Assembly (NCBI RefSeq): GCF_009389715.1
Contig: NC_052407.1
Coordinates: 4,281,154 to 4,345,153, forward strand
From: Phoenix dactylifera
Taxonomy: Eukaryota > Streptophyta > Magnoliopsida > Arecales > Arecaceae
Reading direction: 5' to 3'
DNA: 64,000 nt
The notes under the pieces were generated by a model. It was given only the letters and a program-made list of their open reading frames with translations, was not told the origin of the DNA and did no database searches. Shown piece after piece: positions 22,071 through 33,600 of the stretch. The position numbers and the translations under genes were made by a program. Position 1 is the first letter of the stretch, and every line of letters begins with the position of its first letter.

Positions 22071-25000
22071 ATTTTTTGATTCCAGCGTAATGATCCTTAT
22101 CTTTCAACAAGGTCAGGAATTTTAGAAATTTCTCTAACCTCTTTGAGGATCATTTCCGAATGTACTTTGTAAATTGTTCTGCTTTGTAGTTAATGTAAGA
22201 TTGGTTATAATGGTTAGAAATTTTGTGAACTAGGAACTTCCCAGACTGTATCGTTGTTAGCCTTTTGACATCATGTATGTAATTGCTGCCAAAGTAATTA
22301 AACTGCTTCTTGCAATCTTTCAGAACTCTGTGCTTCTACTTGAACTTGATGACTGATTATTTGTAATGCTCAAGCAATTCATCTTATCATTGAAGTACCT
22401 TTTCAGTTGATTATTATAAAGTTGCTTCTGCCAACAAGCTACTTACAGCTTCACCTATCAAATTGAGTGAAGCAACTGCATTAATGAAAGCTATGCTAAT
22501 TTGAAGGAAAGTATTTTAAACTGCTTGAGCATAAGAAGCAATGCTAGTCTTGCATTTCTTAAAATTTTTAGGAATACGTGAACTTCAGATATTTTCAAAG
22601 TGCATGCGAGACTTACTGTTTTTTGTTAATCTAAATAGAGTTTCAGCTATTTATTACACATAATAAAAGATGTTTTTCCTTAATACACTGATAGATTAAA
22701 CATCATTGCAGCTTATCTTTTATACTTTCTGCAAGGATTTCACAACTTCAGAATTATTTTATACTTACCAATAATTCCAACGTCTTCTGACACACTAGTA
22801 ATTTTATTGAAGATTGACAATTGTATTTTAGTGAGTTCTACTATGGTCAATACTTTTGATTTTGCGTATTTGAAGAAGGCAAGTATTAGAACCAATCATT
22901 TATGTTGTTTATATTGGTGATGTAACATGTTAATATGATTCAAGTGCTAGTTGCTAGCTGAGCAAAATGAATAGGACAAGGCTTAGGAGAGGAAGTGTGC
23001 TGCTAAGAAGAAGATAATTTTCTTTCTGAGAGAATTTAGGTTGCTTTAATACAGTTGGATGATGAAAATGAGCAAATCTAATGCTTCTGATAATCACTCA
23101 TCTTTCTGACATAAAAGCTGTAACACATTGCCCTCCACCAGGATATTTTCCATTCTTTCATGAGAGGGTCTGGTACCATACTGGGTGTCTATAACTCTGC
23201 CACCATATCTAGATGTCTACTAAATGTTTTCTGAGCAAAATCTCTACTAAATGTGTAGTTGAAGAAAAGTCTGAGACAAGTGACAAACGCTTGCTAGAAT
23301 TAGTTTGACATTTGTTAGGAAGTTGTTCAGGCTGTTTTCTTACTCAGGCAATCAATTGAAAAATTTGAAGCATGGAGGTTCTGTATGGTTCATAATACTA
23401 TGGAGAACACATAAAGAGAACTGTGGAAGATACTTGATTGAGAGATGTGCTGCGAACCACAATAACAAGTGTACCAAACGTGAGGATCAAACCATCTCTC
23501 ATTTGGTCCCTCAAAATTTTCAAAGTACTGCAATAATGCTGAAGAATTTAATACTAATGATGCAAGAGTAAAAAGAATTGTTAGAAGTAGCAACAAAAAT
23601 GGAAAATGGAATAACTTCCAGGCTGCCCAACAGCAGTAGATATAATGCTTCACCAAATAGATCGATCTCTTTCTTTCAATTAGCATCAAAGAGCTTTCAG
23701 ATGCAGCTGGAATTCCTCAAATCAGAGTTTGGATGGCAACAGGTTTGTGGTGCTGAATTCTGCTTTATGACCAACTCTAGTAGTAGCTTGGTGCAATAAT
23801 AGCTTGGCTTACGACGAAGTTGCTGTTTCAAGCTGTTTGACTGGTGCATGCCTTCAACCCACATAAATTTGGTGACAGGTTTTAATGTTATTTAAGATAA
23901 AGTGTCAAGCAGGAATAATTTGATGTTCCTCTAAAGGGTCCATGTGTGTCCAAGTTCTATTTTCTCTTTACCTTGCAAGCTTTACCTAAGGAACATTAGC
24001 CTAGCTTTGTCTATTATATTGAATGAAGTTTTTTAGCTGTCTTTTGAGGGGAATATTGGAGTGTTCTCTATTCATATCTCCCTTTCAAGAAGAGAGGTGT
24101 TTATTAGTCTACTCATCAGACTCTTTAGCCTGTGTTCATTATTTTCTGTTTGTGAGGTTTAAGAAACTATGGGTATATTTCGTCATTTTTGTGGATAGGA
24201 GCTTTATTTGTGCATCTGAAAGCAGGACTGCAACACTTTTTGAAGTTGGCTATCTCCTAGGTTGTTCTGCATCTGTATTTGGTGATATTGAAGACTAGGT
24301 ACCTAATTGTTACACTACATCCATCAGTCATAAAAGAGGGAGCAGCAGCTTTGTGCATGAAATGTAGTCAGTTGCTATATTTAAAGGCAGTTTACAGTCT
24401 CACAAAGTAGACAGACTAATTGTGAAACTGTCCAGGGAACTGCTATAGTTTAAGGTTTTGATGAGTTAATGTAGTCTTCATAAGGTTGAATGACTTGCCC
24501 ACATATTTGCTCAAAAACTGATCTGGGTGATTTTGAGGAGGCATGTATTGTAATCGTTGCAAGTTACAAGGAGTTGGATAATGGTAATGTTTGCCAAGTC
24601 CATGCACCAGTTCTTCAGTGTTTCATTATTCATACGTTCATTAACGTCTGTAGCTTAAATTTATTTTAGCCGTTACAACGTGGTAACGGCCATTGCACCA
24701 AACAACACTGTAAGTGAAACGTTGAGATGGTGCATTTCTCGGTATGCTATGGTGGCATGGAGTCTTATGAGAGCATCTAGGTGATCTTAGATAATTGGTA
24801 ATCTTTATTTCAGAGTAATCCAATCCTTGGTAATCTTTATTTCAGAGTAATCCAATCCCCAATAATCTAAGATCAATGTATTTAGTATGCTATATTCCAT
24901 TAATTAAAGCTTCAAAGTATCTATGAGTAATCTATTTGATATTTCATATAAATCCAAAATCACTGGTCATATAGTACTAAAATTACTTCTGATATATTCT

Positions 25001-25650
25001 ATAAAAATATATTAATTAATTATATATATATAATTACTAATATACTAATTATTAATATATTACATAAAAATATATTTATTTTTTTATAAATTATTAATCC
25101 TATAATGATATACTAATTGTTATTATAGAATTAATATTTTTATACATACTTATAATATATTATTTTTAATACTAGTATTTATTTTGATTAAAAAAATAAG
25201 GCAAATAGAAATAATATATTAAATAATTTATTATATAAATATAAAGTATAATAATATATTTCTATTATAATTTAAAATTATTATTGAATAATAATATAGA
25301 AATAATATGATTAATAATATATTATAATATAATATATTAGAAATACAATGTATATAATATCAATATAATATTATATATATTATTGATATAATATATTAAT
25401 ATACTATTTTTTTCTGAATTGAGAAATAATTTCGTACCCAAATTTTACCTCAAGATCATTGCTTCAAAATGTTCTTAGATTTCCGATTTTAAGAATGAAT
25501 ATCACACCGCTAGGTTAGATGGTGATTTAAGAAGGTGGGGTGATTTGAGATCACTGCACTGCACCGTGGGATTACGGGGCAATCAAATATAATAATCTAG
25601 TCTTTCGATTATTCTTAATTTTGGGACGGTGACCTAGTACCAAATTCTTA
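22071..25650. other. Intergenic: no gene; AT-rich block and short repeats
   Basis: 3'UTR of the Agenet-ENT gene, then about 3 kb without a supported gene. Short open frames (for example 23305-23571 and 24023-24298) have no recognisable protein content. 24662-24683 holds a hairpin GCCGTTAC...GTAACGGC with a 6-nt loop. 24795-24858 is a 32-bp tandem duplication. 24930-25410 is an AT-rich block dominated by TATAATA-type strings. Confidence 0.5.
24783..24873. repeat. 32-bp tandem duplication framed by inverted repeats
   Basis: The unit ttggtaatctttatttcaga... is repeated exactly at 24795-24826 and 24827-24858. It is framed by gatcttagataattgg (24783-24798) and its near-complement ccaataatctaagatc (to 24873). 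Possibly the tip of an old foldback or MITE sequence that continues into the AT-rich block on its right. Confidence 0.6.
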
Positions 25651-26197
25651 ATGGATTCGGATTGTATCTTTCGCGCGAATGGAGGATTCACCTTCCTTCG
25701 CGCGAATCTACCGTTGAATCACCCACCGCACAGCTCTCAAAGCGCTTCCAACTGCTCATCCGCCTGCTCTCCCTTCTCGTCTCTCACATATCGATTAGGG
25801 TTTTCTCTTCTAATCTTTTGCCAAATCCTCCGATCTCCGCCATTAGAGGACCTTCGCCCTCCTCTTCTTCGTCTCATTAGCCTCTCTTCCAGGTTAGATC
25901 CGTTCCCTTTCGTTGTCCTTTCTATCCTTCCATCTTTGGTTCTATTTTTAACCAGTTTCTATGTAAAGATCCCAACTTTTCTAATACGAGATCCCCAAAA
26001 TTCCTCTTTTTTCAAGATTTTCCTTTCCCTTTGTTTGCCTTTCCTTGTTCATTTCATATTCCTTAAAGTTTCATCTTGTTAAATCTCAGAAATTTTGTTC
26101 TTTGTTATCATCTCTCAATCCCGTGAAAAATGAACTATTGCTTATTCTGTCTCGCAGATCGAAGTGCGACTGATTACTCTACTGGATTCTGTGGAAG

Positions 26198-28215
26198 ATG
26201 GGGGTTTTGTATCGAGATTCTGGTTCATGTTGTTCCCTGCGAAGGAGTACAAGATTGTGGTTGTGGGTTTCGATAATGCTGGAAAAACCACGGCATTGTA
26301 TAAGCTACACCTTGGAGAGGTAGTAACCTCCGATCCTACGCTTGGGAGCAACATCTAAGAGGTCGTTTGCAAGACAATATGGTTTGAGGTGAGAAAAAAA
26401 AATTGCCATTCTTATTTCCTTTCTAATGGTATTTTCTGTGGAGCTGCCTAAATTTGGATTTTGAAGGGACTCCTCCTCCTCTCTCTCTCTCTCTCAATCG
26501 CACAAAATGCTCTTTTTTGTCTCGATAGTTTTGTTCAAGATTGGTTCGGTCATTTCTTTTGAGGGTCATGTTTGTATCCTTTCTAGATGCCATGAAACGA
26601 GCATGAGTCCTGTTTTAAAAGGAAGCACTGCTCATCTATTAAGCCATAGTTACTGTGGATGTAAAGATCGTTTGCAACATGGAAAGCATATTTGATTTTG
26701 GTGAAGTCACTTTGGTTGGGGATTGTGTCTCTGGTGGCTTGTTAGTTGACAATTTGTTCCTTAAATTGTAATTGCAAATCAAACATCAAACATCATACTG
26801 TCCATTTTCTAATTTTGCCTAGACTCTGCCCACTTGTAGGGAGCCTTGGAGGATTGCTCCTTGGATGGATGAGCTTGAAATGTGCAGGCTATAAGCTAGG
26901 AATCCCTACCCATTAGATGGCCTTTCTCACATCATTTAGTACTAATTCATAGAGTTGACATCAGATTCAGTACCCTCACTTTTTTTTTCTTTTCTATCCT
27001 TTCTGCTTTGGTGGGGATAATCCAAACAGATTCTAAGCATCACATTACATTACAGGTAGGGCTGTCAACGAGCCGAGCCGAGCCCGAGCCTGGGAGAGCT
27101 CGGCTCGTTTCACAGAAGCTCAGGCTCGGGCTCGGTAACGAGCTCTATTTTGGGCTCGAGCTCGGGCTTGCTTGGCAAAGCAAAGGCTCGGGCTTGAACT
27201 CGTAATGCTCGTTTCAATTACGAGCCCGAGCTCGGGCTCGATAACAAGCTATTTTTCTCTACGTGATTAGATTTTTATGAATTATGGTGCTGAAATAAGA
27301 TTTTTCAATGAAAGACTAGAGCTCGTTTGGGCTCGTGAGCTGCTCGGGCTCGAGTGTAAACGAGCCTCATATTGGGCTCGGGCTCGTTTGACTACTGAGC
27401 CGAGCCCGAGCCGAGCTTTTACCGAGCCGAGCCCGAGCAGCTCGGCTCATTAACAGCCCTAATTACAGGATCATGCGATCTGTGTGCAGAACTCCTGTTA
27501 TTGGTGGTAACTGAACATCTAAGACTGTCGACACCTGAACCAACTAATGGCATCACTCTGAACTTCAATGGATCATACCTTGATAAAAGGTATGATTGTT
27601 GGCCTGGCCTACGTCTGGCTGCTTCAATGTTCTAATGAGCTACTATTTGCTGGCAAAATTGAGTGCCTATTTTTTTTAATATTTTGATATTGCATTGTGA
27701 TGACAGCATGTAATGGATTGCAATAGCTAGACAGGGAGTGAAGATTATTATCATTCAAAATGATGTCACTATTTAAATGTTAACATACATACTTAAAGCA
27801 TAATGTTAATAGTGGTTAGCTATAATGTTATAATAGTTGCTACAAAAACTATGATTTTCACAGAAAAAAGAACTGTGATCTGGGTGGGCAAGAAAGATCG
27901 AGGGCCTCGTGGGCAACATTCTATTGAGGTACTCATGCTGTCATTATTGTACTAGACGGCACTGATCGAACCCGGATCTCCATTATGAAAGATGAGCTCT
28001 TCAGGTTACTTCAGCATTGGGACCTCGAGCATTCTGTAGTATTGGTCTTTGCAAACAAGCAGGACCTTAGGGATGCCATGTCCCAAGCTCAGATCCCCTA
28101 TGCACTCTCCCTCCATAGCATCAAGAACCATGACTGGGACATCAGGCCTGCTGTGCTCTCACAGGTGAAGGGCTCTAAATGATGACTGGGATGGATAACT
28201 CAGCGAGTCAGGGAC
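26198..28215 (+). pseudogene. Decayed ARL5-type (ARF-like) small GTPase gene
   Basis: Reads as the plant ARL5/GB1-type GTPase: [20 protein letters not shown], the P-loop [16 protein letters not shown], then at 27874-28180 LGGQERSRASWAT, ISIMKDELFRLLQHWDLEHS, VLVFANKQDLRDAMS and SLHSIKNHDW. It cannot make a full protein. One base is missing just after the presumed ATG (26198). GAA is TAA at 26356-26358 (SNI-stop-EVV). The Trp codon before DLGGQ is Cys. CGA is TGA at 27925-27927 (ATFY-stop-GTHAV). Further shifts scramble the end after KNHDW. A leader intron (tccag|gttaga at 25892; ctcgcag|atcg) and a coding intron from 26389 persist, so it arose by DNA duplication or in-place decay, not retroposition. 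A hAT element sits in the intron. NKQD and the P-loop are intact. Confidence 0.85.
27057..27461. mobile_element. 405-bp hAT MITE with exact target-site duplication
   Basis: Terminal TAGGGCTGT and ACAGCCCTA are perfect inverted repeats. The flanking 8-bp duplication ATTACAGG (27049-27056 and 27462-27469) is exact. The interior is built of GAGCCGAGCCCGAGC and GCTCGGGCTCG strings facing each other, so it can fold back. No transposase. Inserted in the intron of the ARL5-like pseudogene. Confidence 0.88.
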
Positions 28216-28573
28216 AGTCCTGCAAGAACTTAGATTAAAGTTGGGGAGGTTCTTCTCATGTACCATTCCACAGGAGACTTTAAGTTTTTCTTGAGCTGTC
28301 GCAGGAGGCTTAAGTTGAAAGTTTAAGAGGCGAGTGTTATTTCCGTATGAGTCAGTGTTTTTCACCCTTTTCTCATTCCAATTCTGCAAATCAAATTATG
28401 GTGTATAAAATAAGGAGTTGGTTCGCTTCAAAAGAATTTACACTGTTGCATCGAAAACAAATTCTCTTTCAACACATCTTCTTTTCAAAACCATGCCAAC
28501 AAGTAGTCTGAAACAATATCTACCAAACAAAAAGTCAAAAATAAGTATCACTGGATCTCCCTTTCAATAAGAA

Positions 28574-31500
28574 TCACAGTATCCAGCACTTGCAGCCATG
28601 CAGATCTTGAGGTCCTTCAAACCACCGGTCCCAAGACGGGTTTGCAGGTCCAATTGTTCTGCGATTCCAGAAAAAGAGCAATATTATCAGAGATGGAACA
28701 GGAAAGTATACATTATATCTTATTCTATATGGGCACTAGTAAGGCTGAGGCTTTGATGATTACTCTGGAAGCAGAGGATCTGGCCTGCTTTCCACTTCAA
28801 GCAGCAATCTGGTTAGATACCAAACTTTAAAATCAGTTCCCTGTAACAGTATTTTAATTTTTAGAAGCATTAATGTCACTTGAAACTCTGCTATTTTACA
28901 TACTCTTGCAAAGTAGCTGATACTCGTTCCGTTTTCTCAAGCTCTTCCAACTCTTCCTGTTCACAACAATTTTCATTGGACGATTTAGTAAGAAGAATCA
29001 CAATAGTGCCTTAGAAGATGACAGTTTTTCTCACCATACAAGCTAATCGAATGCCATACAAAATCAGGAGTATTTTCTGTAGTAATCTAGGTACAGATAT
29101 ATGGAGATTATGGAGTGAGAAAAATAAAGCAGGATCCAAGTTCCATGTAACATAGGGGCATTCACATTTTGGTGCATTTAACATTTTCGATATGCTTTCC
29201 AGTTTTGCTTGTACATAATAACTTTTATTTCAGATCATCTTGCTAAAATAAATGACAAGCCTTGTTCCATCTATAATTAATTCAAGTGCAGCCCTTTGAA
29301 GCCGTAGATGGTTTAGTGCCACCAAACAAATTCCATATATACAGGCGATGGATTTGCTTTATCCTGGGGTACTTGTGCACAACTTTCTAGTTTTTGTATA
29401 TTCGAATCGAAGTATATACATCGTAGCACTATCATAGAGGCACTAAACGTCAATAAAATGTTTGTCTTTTACAGTAGCACATGTAATGCTTGACTTGGAG
29501 AGAATAATAAGTTCCAGCCCCAACAAGTACCTAAGCACACATGCAAGTGTAGGGACTGTGTACAGGCACAACTACAATCGTTTGATCTTATCATATGTTT
29601 GGGACAGGTACAAGCGATGCAGGAATATGGATGATATTAAGAGGATATTGGCATATTGGAATCTGATTCTGACAAACATCATCCACCATAGAATAGGGAA
29701 TAATTAATCGTAAACCCTGGGAACCTAGCTAAGGCTCCCCCCCCCCCCCCCCCCCCCCCCCCAAATAGCCAAGTAACCTAGCAACTTGATTTATACAAAG
29801 ATGGTCCCCTAATGGATCTAAAATTGACTGAACATGATTCCCAAACAACAGGATGGCGGATAAGAATGATTTTATGACTTTAAAAAGACAAGGTATTGAG
29901 AGCAAATGATACATTATACAAGCTCGTCTATATGTTTGATTACCTATTCTGACACATTAGATATAGTATATTAAAAAGAGATAGATAGTTTCAAATTTAG
30001 GAATATTGTCTGTTGAAAGTGTTTTCAAACAGCCACTAAATTATTTTCAGTTAATTCCATAAAGTTTTAATTATTACAATGGCATAATTAAGTAAAAGGA
30101 AGCATTCCCTGTTTGTTATCCCCCTCAGCCTTTTACTTTTTCTCCTTGAGAACCTTGTCCTAAACATTGTCTCCTGATTTCTCTACATGATTTAACTATC
30201 TTTCCTGAACAAACACTCCTATTTGACTCAACTTATCATTTTGTTCCATTTCAATCAGTTTTCCGTAATCCAGACTCACACATCTGGCTCCATCTTCGCC
30301 TTCTTTACAACCTAGATTATTATTTGTTTGTAAATTGGCCTGAAAAGTTGTGTTATCCAAATTCCATATGTCATCCTGCCATTCCCTCAATTGTTTTTCT
30401 TTTTCCTTTTCATTGATTTTATTTTGTTTTGCGTGTACTTTAATTCAAGATGCTAAGAAGGAAGACAGAAGAAGCTATTGATCAGAATCATATTTCAAGA
30501 TGTTAAATTTAATTTTTCAGATATTCAAGTTTCTCTATTTTATTATTTTATTCCATAAATTAATCTTTTCAATTCCATGTTTGGTACTTTAAAATGTTTC
30601 CATCTAATGATGTTTTTCTGAATCTGCTGCGATTTAGAGATATTAATTCTCTCTCTTCCATTTATCTAAGTTTCACTGCATCTTATTCTTCTGTTTACTG
30701 TTTCTTCTTTCTTTAAGTGTAACCCTGAAGCTTCTTCCTTTTCATTCTTCAGGATTTGTTTAGAGTTTAAACTCATGAGACTTAAAGTAGATCTCTACAT
30801 TTTGTAACTACTCACCATAAAATAAGTCAAATAGCAATATCTTTTGCCTTTTACTTTTTCATTTTTCTCTTTTCTCTGTCTATTTAATATTTATACTACT
30901 TGTGTAATAAGACAACAAATTAAAGCTGATTCTTTTTTTTTCTTTTTTTTTGGGGGGGAAGGGAGGTGCGAGGAGAGGAGGGTTAGACTTATAATTTTAA
31001 CATGGTTTTTATTATTTATTGAAATTAAAGAAAAGCATTAGTGAATATTTTGTAGTACTTTTTGATATGCTTCTCACATGGCCATTTACTAGTATTTGAA
31101 AACCTCATATCAAGTCATTTTATATGGCATATCTGGTTTCGTTGCAACCAATTTGTAAGCGTATAAGCGGTCACGTTATAGAACAATAAAAAAATGATAA
31201 ATAACATTGCATATGAATATGTTCCTTAATGGCAAAAATTATAGGAAGTGTCAACATGTGATCCACAGCAATAACAACTTTCTTAGAATTTGACCAACCA
31301 AGCTTAGTTCTGCAATGTGCAAATCAAGTTCGGCATGAGTATGCCTACTTGTGTGGCAAAACCTCAGAAATATTCATTTGCATGCAGCCAATCATAAGAT
31401 AACAAGCAGGTAAGCAAATGTTTAAACAGGGCAATAAACAATCGTGTTCAGCACCTCTCACCAAAACCACCCCCTAACTTTATGAAAAAACCTATGTCCA

Positions 31501-33310
31501 GTTCATTCGAAAAATGTGAATAGCTTGGCAGTCAGCAGCCTTTTGCAGTCTTGTAATACTGCAGCAACTGAAGAAAATCCAATCTCTACAATGTCACAGG
31601 TTCATCAGAATTTGGATCCTCTCTACACAACCATTAAAAGTGAAAAATTCCTCCTCTCTAGGTCTCCCAAGAATCCATAGATATATGAGAGAAGACTTTG
31701 CACATGACAATATCCTATATACAAGCACAACTGTGGAATCTATGGATCTTATCAGCAACAAGACAAGATTTAGACTGCAGCTCAAATCGAAAAGTTTTAA
31801 AGAAACACATATGCATCTTGTCAGCAAATCAGTATCTAAACAGCAGAAGCTTCACCTAACCTGTCAATAGATTCATTAATCATCACTCCTGACTATGAAG
31901 GCATCAAAATTGTGCTTGGGGGCACGACAGCAGACACTAGGTAAAGTTTGGACATAAAAGCAAGTGTGGGACTTAACAAAACATACTGATAAAGAAGACT
32001 TTGTGTTTCTTGACAAATTGCATTTCTGCAAATCTTAGATCAGCATTTCTCCCTCCTCAAAAAGTGTCCATTTTACCTCTCAAATATTCAAATTAATGTG
32101 AATTCCATCAAACTAAGCTTTATTGAATTACAATGCATAGCAGCGATGGCGTAGTTCATTATATTGGAAAAGAGGGGAAATGTTGTGCATCCCTTCTGCT
32201 TTATGCCTGCTGTCAGTTTTTATATGCAAATTAGTGTCTTCAGAAAAAAAGAGCCAACATAGTCCCATGTTCAGGTAACCTGAATATTTGAAGTTAGAAT
32301 TCAAGGAGGCTATATGGTAATGACAGCACAACATCGAAATATGTTGATTGAGGTAATTCCTAACTAACAGAAAAGACCAATATTTATCTTTTTACATACT
32401 AATATATTGTGATTTTCAAATTGATGTCAGACAAGATGCCTCAGTTTGAATTTTCCTTCTCTTTTGTCAGTGTCTGAGTGGAAGTATTGCTGCAATAAGA
32501 ATCAACCAAAGGGGCATCAAAGAGACTAGAAACTTTGCAGGCGAGCTACCAGCCTGCTGTTACTCTGCAAGATGTTTGAAAAGTTGAGTTGTTTTGGGAG
32601 CGCTTCTCTCCTCTTTCTCATAAATCCACTTAACCAAACATCCAACCACCATTTCCCTTGTTTCTGTAGCCAATAATCAACAGCTACTAGCATGTCCTTC
32701 ATCAACTAGTATACTTTTTCTCAACAATTTATTTCCTCACAATCACTACTTGCTCTACCAAGATCAGTGCTTGACAAGATTTCAAATTTATCCAGGGATT
32801 GATAAATAGCACTTTTCCAAAATAATGAAGGAACTAATTACTCTCACTCCTTTCTCAGTGAGTTCTCCTATAAATCCATGAGTTTAAGAACCAGTCTGAG
32901 ACGCCAAGATCAAATTTTTATATTGCTCTTGCAAGAAAACAACTGAAAAAGACAAATTTTGAACATACATATGCGAAGTCCATGCTCAAGAAAGAAGATT
33001 TTGATAAAAGGTAGGAAAAAAGATGCTTTACTCCTCTAAACTCAAATCACAAACACATTAAAAGGAGAAAGATTCCAACTTCTTTTTCACTTATCTCTCT
33101 TTATTCGTCTCCTTATCGATTAGGGCACTTATCAAAAGTAAAAGATTGAAAAGAGAAATAAGTAAAAAAGTAGGTCTGACCTACCTCTAGGAACCGCGCC
33201 TCCTGATCCAATCGCTTCAGCTCGGCTAAGATCCGGTGCTTCCCCCTGGTGTCGGCCGGCGGCGGCGGCTTGTGATCGATGGACGATTCCTCTACTCCAT
33301 TGGCCTGCAT
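28574..33310 (-). CDS. RGG1: Heterotrimeric G-protein gamma subunit, type A
   Basis: Partner of G-beta at the plasma membrane in plant G-protein signalling. Four exons on the minus strand: 33310-33185, 28956-28904, 28808-28764 and 28658-28574. Phases match exactly (126+53+45+85 nt) and give 102 residues. Sequence in order: MQANGVEESSIDHKPPPP, RGKHRILAELKRLDQEARFL, the coiled-coil continuation EELEELEKTERVSATLQE, VESRPDPLLPE, then NPSWDRWFEGPQDL and CKCWIL. The last four residues, CWIL, form a CaaX box, with Leu favouring geranylgeranylation; the Cys two residues earlier may be acylated. Length and ends fit small type A subunits (Arabidopsis AGG1/2, rice RGG1). Intron 1 is about 4.2 kb and includes a 26-C run. 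The presumed 5'UTR carries (TC)n and (GGT)n repeats. Convergent with the ARL5-like pseudogene, 358 bp apart. Intact. Confidence 0.93.
29737..29762. repeat. Run of 26 cytosines
   Basis: Uninterrupted C26 inside G-gamma intron 1, so G26 in the sense pre-mRNA. Could be real, or a base-calling or assembly artefact; length is unreliable in such runs. Confidence 0.8.
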
Positions 33311-33507
33311 CCTTGCTGTCCGATCGATCGTCCCCCTCCTCCCTCGCGAATCCGGAGGAACACCGGCAGAGATCTCTAGGGGTTCACCACCACCACCACC
33401 ACCACCACCTCAGCGGCAGCCGACCACGTCCACTTTCCTCGTCCTTTGGGTACAAATCTGGCGAGCTTCCATTAAAGCACCACGGGCCGAAACGGAGATC
33501 CGAGCTC

Positions 33508-33552
<45 letters not shown>

Positions 33553-33600
33553 CAGATTTCTAGAATACTTTTGGATTTACGAAGGGGGAAGGAGCCAACA
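33311..33600 (-). promoter_or_regulatory. 5'UTR and proximal promoter of the G-gamma gene
   Basis: Immediately upstream of the G-gamma start on the minus strand. On the plus strand it holds (CAC)n at about 33388-33411 and (GA)n at about 33516-33550, hence (GGT)n and (TC)n in the sense strand. Pyrimidine-rich TC tracts are common in plant core promoters and leaders. Open frames here on the plus strand are repeat artefacts. Confidence 0.5.

Noticed and set aside
29462-29707. 81-codon frame in G-gamma intron 1
   Set aside because: Opposite strand to the host gene, no family resemblance, consistent with chance.
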